The notes under the pieces: model-generated
What the model saw: the letters and a program-made list of their open reading frames with translations, nothing else
Databases searched by the model: none
What the model was told of the DNA's origin: nothing
Part shown: piece by piece, positions 6,447-8,376 of the stretch
How the letters are laid out: each line of letters begins with the position of its first letter
Numbering within the stretch: the stretch's first letter is position 1
Origin: Pseudolabrys sp.
GTDB taxonomy: Bacteria; Pseudomonadota; Alphaproteobacteria; Rhizobiales; Xanthobacteraceae
Direction of reading: 5' to 3'
DNA: 8,376 nucleotides
Assembly: GCA_026125925.1 (NCBI GenBank)
Contig: JAHCKF010000136.1
Location: 1-8,376, forward strand
Position numbers and translations under genes: made by a program

Positions 6447-8376
6447 TCACTCCGCCGGCTGCTGCGACGGCGCCGCGCGGCGCGGCCGTGCGGGCGACAG
6501 ATAAGCGCGCAACTGCTCCATGTAGAGATAGATGACCGGCGTCGTGTACAGCGTCAGCAACTGGCTGAGCAGCAGGCCGCCGACAATGGTGATGCCGAGC
6601 GGATTGCGCAGCTCCGACCCGGTGCCGGATTCCAGCGCCAGCGGCAGCGCGCCGAACAGCGCGGCGAGCGTCGTCATCATGATCGGGCGGAAGCGCAGCA
6701 GCGCCGCCTGCACGATCGATTGCTCCGGGCTCATGCCCTGTTCGCGCTCGGCCTCGAGCGCGAAGTCGATCATCAGAATGGCGTTCTTCTTGACGATACC
6801 CATCAGCAGCACGATGCCGATCAGCGCGATGACGGAAAGATCGTAGCCGGTCAGCATCAGGGCCAGCAGCGCGCCGACGCCGGCCGAAGGCAGCGTCGAA
6901 AGAATCGTCAGCGGGTGGATGAAGCTCTCATACAGCACGCCGAGCACGATATAGATGGCGATCACCGCGGCGAGGATCAGCCACGGCTCGCCCGCCAGCG
7001 ACTTGGCGAACTCGGCGGCATCGCCGGAATAGCTGCCCGACACCGAGGCCGGCATGCCGATGTCGCGCTGCGCGGCATCGATCACCTTCACCGCGTCACT
7101 CAAGGCATAGCCCGGCGCCAGATCGAAGCTGATCGTCACCGACGGGAACTGCTCCTGATGCGCGATGGCGAGCGGCGCGGCGGTGTATTCGAAGCGCGCA
7201 AAGGCGGCGAGCGGCACCTGGTTGGAGCCGGTCACCGTGTTCGGTGTCGCCGAGGTGTTGGTGCTGGTGATCCCGCTCGCCGTGTTGCTGGCGGTCGCGG
7301 TCGTGCCTGTCGAGGTGGTGGCGCCGGTGACATAGATCTTGCCCAGCGCGCTCGGGTCCTGCTGGTAGCGCGGCTGCGCCTCGAGGATAACGCGATACTG
7401 GTTGGCCTGGCCGTAGATCGTCGAGATCTGCCGCTGGCCGAAAGCGTCGTACAGCGTGTCGGTGACGCTCTGCATCGACACGCCGAGGCGGCCCGCCTTC
7501 TCGCGATCGACATTGACCATGATGCGCGGGCCGCCTTCCTGCGCTTCGGAGGCGACTTCGCGCATCACCGGATCGGTACGCAGCCTGGCCGCGAGTTTGT
7601 CGGCCCATTGCGTGACTTCGGCGGCGTCGCTGCCGGTCAGCGTGTACTGGTACTGCGCACGGCTGGCGCGCGTCGAAATCTGGATGTCCTGCGTCGCCTG
7701 GAAATACACCGTCATGCCCGGGATGTCGGCGACCTTGCCCTTGAGGCGCTGGATGATGGCCGCGACCAGATCGGTGCGCTCGCTGCGCGGCTTGAGGCTG
7801 ATGGTCAGCCGCCCGGCATTGGGCGTGGCGTTGACTGTGGAGACGCCGATCACCGAGGCGACGCTGGCAACGTCGGGATCGGCGCGCACGATGCCTTCGA
7901 TTTGCGCCTGGCGCCGCGCCATCTCCTCGAACGACACGTCGGTGCCGGCTTCGGTGACGGCGGTGATCTGCCCGGTGTCCTGCAGCGGCAGGAAGCCCTT
8001 CGGCATCACGATATAGAGCGCGAGGGTCGCCGCGACGGTGAGGAAGGTCACGAACAAAGTGGCGCGGCGCCGCTCCAGCACCCATTCGAGGCTCTTGCGA
8101 TAACCCTCGATGGTGCGGTCGGTGTAATCCGAGAAAGCCCGCGTCAGCCGATTACCGGCGCCTTCCTTCTCGCGGCGCAGCAGCTTGGCGCACATCATCG
8201 GTGTCAGCGTCAGCGACACGATGGCCGAGGCAACCACGGCGATGGTCAGCGTCAGCGCGAATTCGCGGAACATGCGGCCGACCAGGCCGGTCATGAACAG
8301 CAGCGGGATGAACACCGCGATCAGCGACAAGGTCAGCGAGATGACGGTGAAGCCGATCTCCTTGGCGCCCTTGAGC
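6447..8376 (-). CDS. mdtB: RND efflux permease subunit, MdtB-like (5' partial)
   Basis: RND (HAE1) inner-membrane efflux pump; 642 C-terminal residues are visible. The frame is open to the window edge: 15 codons upstream of the TTG at 8330 read LKGAKEIGFTVISLT, which matches the family and MdtB in particular, so that TTG is not the start. Alignment with the neighbouring RND gene implies about 424 residues, including the TM4 aspartates, lie beyond 8376. Numbered from codon 8330, landmarks are FIPLLFMTGLVGRMFREF (7-24), PKGFLPLQDTG (110-120), NQYRVILE (310-317), GSELRNPLGI (571-580) and the TM10 lysines 514-515 in GIVKKNAILM. Residues 334-370 form a Thr/Ser-rich insertion. It precedes the MdtC-like gene in the same direction, as in mdtABC. 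No adaptor gene is visible; one is expected upstream. The MdtB assignment is by recalled similarity and gene order. Confidence 0.94.
   Translation of the reverse strand, partial: LKGAKEIGFTVISLTLSLIAVFIPLLFMTGLVGRMFREFALTLTIAVVASAIVSLTLTPMMCAKLLRREKEGAGNRLTRAFSDYTDRTIEGYRKSLEWVLERRRATLFVTFLTVAATLALYIVMPKGFLPLQDTGQITAVTEAGTDVSFEEMARRQAQIEGIVRADPDVASVASVIGVSTVNATPNAGRLTISLKPRSERTDLVAAIIQRLKGKVADIPGMTVYFQATQDIQISTRASRAQYQYTLTGSDAAEVTQWADKLAARLRTDPVMREVASEAQEGGPRIMVNVDREKAGRLGVSMQSVTDTLYDAFGQRQISTIYGQANQYRVILEAQPRYQQDPSALGKIYVTGATTSTGTTATASNTASGITSTNTSATPNTVTGSNQVPLAAFARFEYTAAPLAIAHQEQFPSVTISFDLAPGYALSDAVKVIDAAQRDIGMPASVSGSYSGDAAEFAKSLAGEPWLILAAVIAIYIVLGVLYESFIHPLTILSTLPSAGVGALLALMLTGYDLSVIALIGIVLLMGIVKKNAILMIDFALEAEREQGMSPEQSIVQAALLRFRPIMMTTLAALFGALPLALESGTGSELRNPLGITIVGGLLLSQLLTLYTTPVIYLYMEQLRAYLSPARPRRAAPSQQPAE
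7221..7331 (-). other. Thr/Ser-rich low-complexity insertion in the MdtB-like pump
   Basis: 37 codons encode a segment with 14 Thr, 6 Ser, 5 Ala, 4 Asn and 4 Gly, and no charged or aromatic residue. At the same place (between KIYV/TLYV and QVPL/QIPL) the neighbouring RND protein has only 7 residues (VPGNGNA), so the net gain is about 30. The reading frame is kept and conserved sequence resumes on both sides. By recalled alignment with AcrB this is a hairpin in the second periplasmic loop, in the DC (docking) part of the porter. Confidence 0.85.

Noticed and set aside
8328..8330. TTG as the start of the MdtB-like gene
   Set aside because: The upstream 15 codons to the window edge are in frame and match conserved RND sequence, so the gene is truncated by the window, not started here.

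Overview
The window comes from a GC-rich (roughly two-thirds G+C by eye) alphaproteobacterium. The closest fit is the Rhizobiales, in the Bradyrhizobium / Rhodopseudomonas / Xanthobacteraceae neighbourhood. This rests on GC-rich third positions, Liv-type ABC and RND proteins of alphaproteobacterial style, and two intergenic palindromic repeats that resemble, from memory, families scattered through those genomes. No rRNA, tRNA, transposase, phage or CRISPR sequence is visible. The sequence cannot name the species.

Positions 1-3028, plus strand: the distal part of a branched-chain-amino-acid-type (HAAT family) ABC importer operon in the order livH (5' end cut by the window) - livM - livG - livF. 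The genes overlap by 1 base (TGATG), 4 bases (ATGA) and 8 bases, so they are almost certainly co-transcribed and translationally coupled. Two membrane permeases and two ATPases are present. The periplasmic binding protein that would define the substrate is not in the window.

Positions 3029-3151: a 123-bp gap between convergent genes, filled almost entirely by a branched imperfect palindrome (3033-3148). It is probably a dispersed repeat and may also end transcription from both sides.

Positions 3152-8376, minus strand: two tandem RND efflux permeases of the MdtB/MdtC type. The upstream gene is MdtB-like and loses its N-terminal third at the window edge. The downstream gene is a complete 1048-aa MdtC-like protein. 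The order matches the mdtABC arrangement, in which MdtB and MdtC form a mixed trimer working with the periplasmic adaptor MdtA and an outer-membrane channel. An adaptor gene would be expected just beyond 8376. The 148-bp gap between the two genes (6299-6446) holds a different palindrome whose arms each carry a canonical G-quadruplex motif, one per strand.

No new multi-gene system is evident: the genes are ordinary transporters. The features most worth a second look are the palindrome/G-quadruplex between the RND genes, the charge-free Thr/Ser-rich insertion of about 30 residues in the periplasmic part of the MdtB-like pump, and the lysine at the switch position of LivF.
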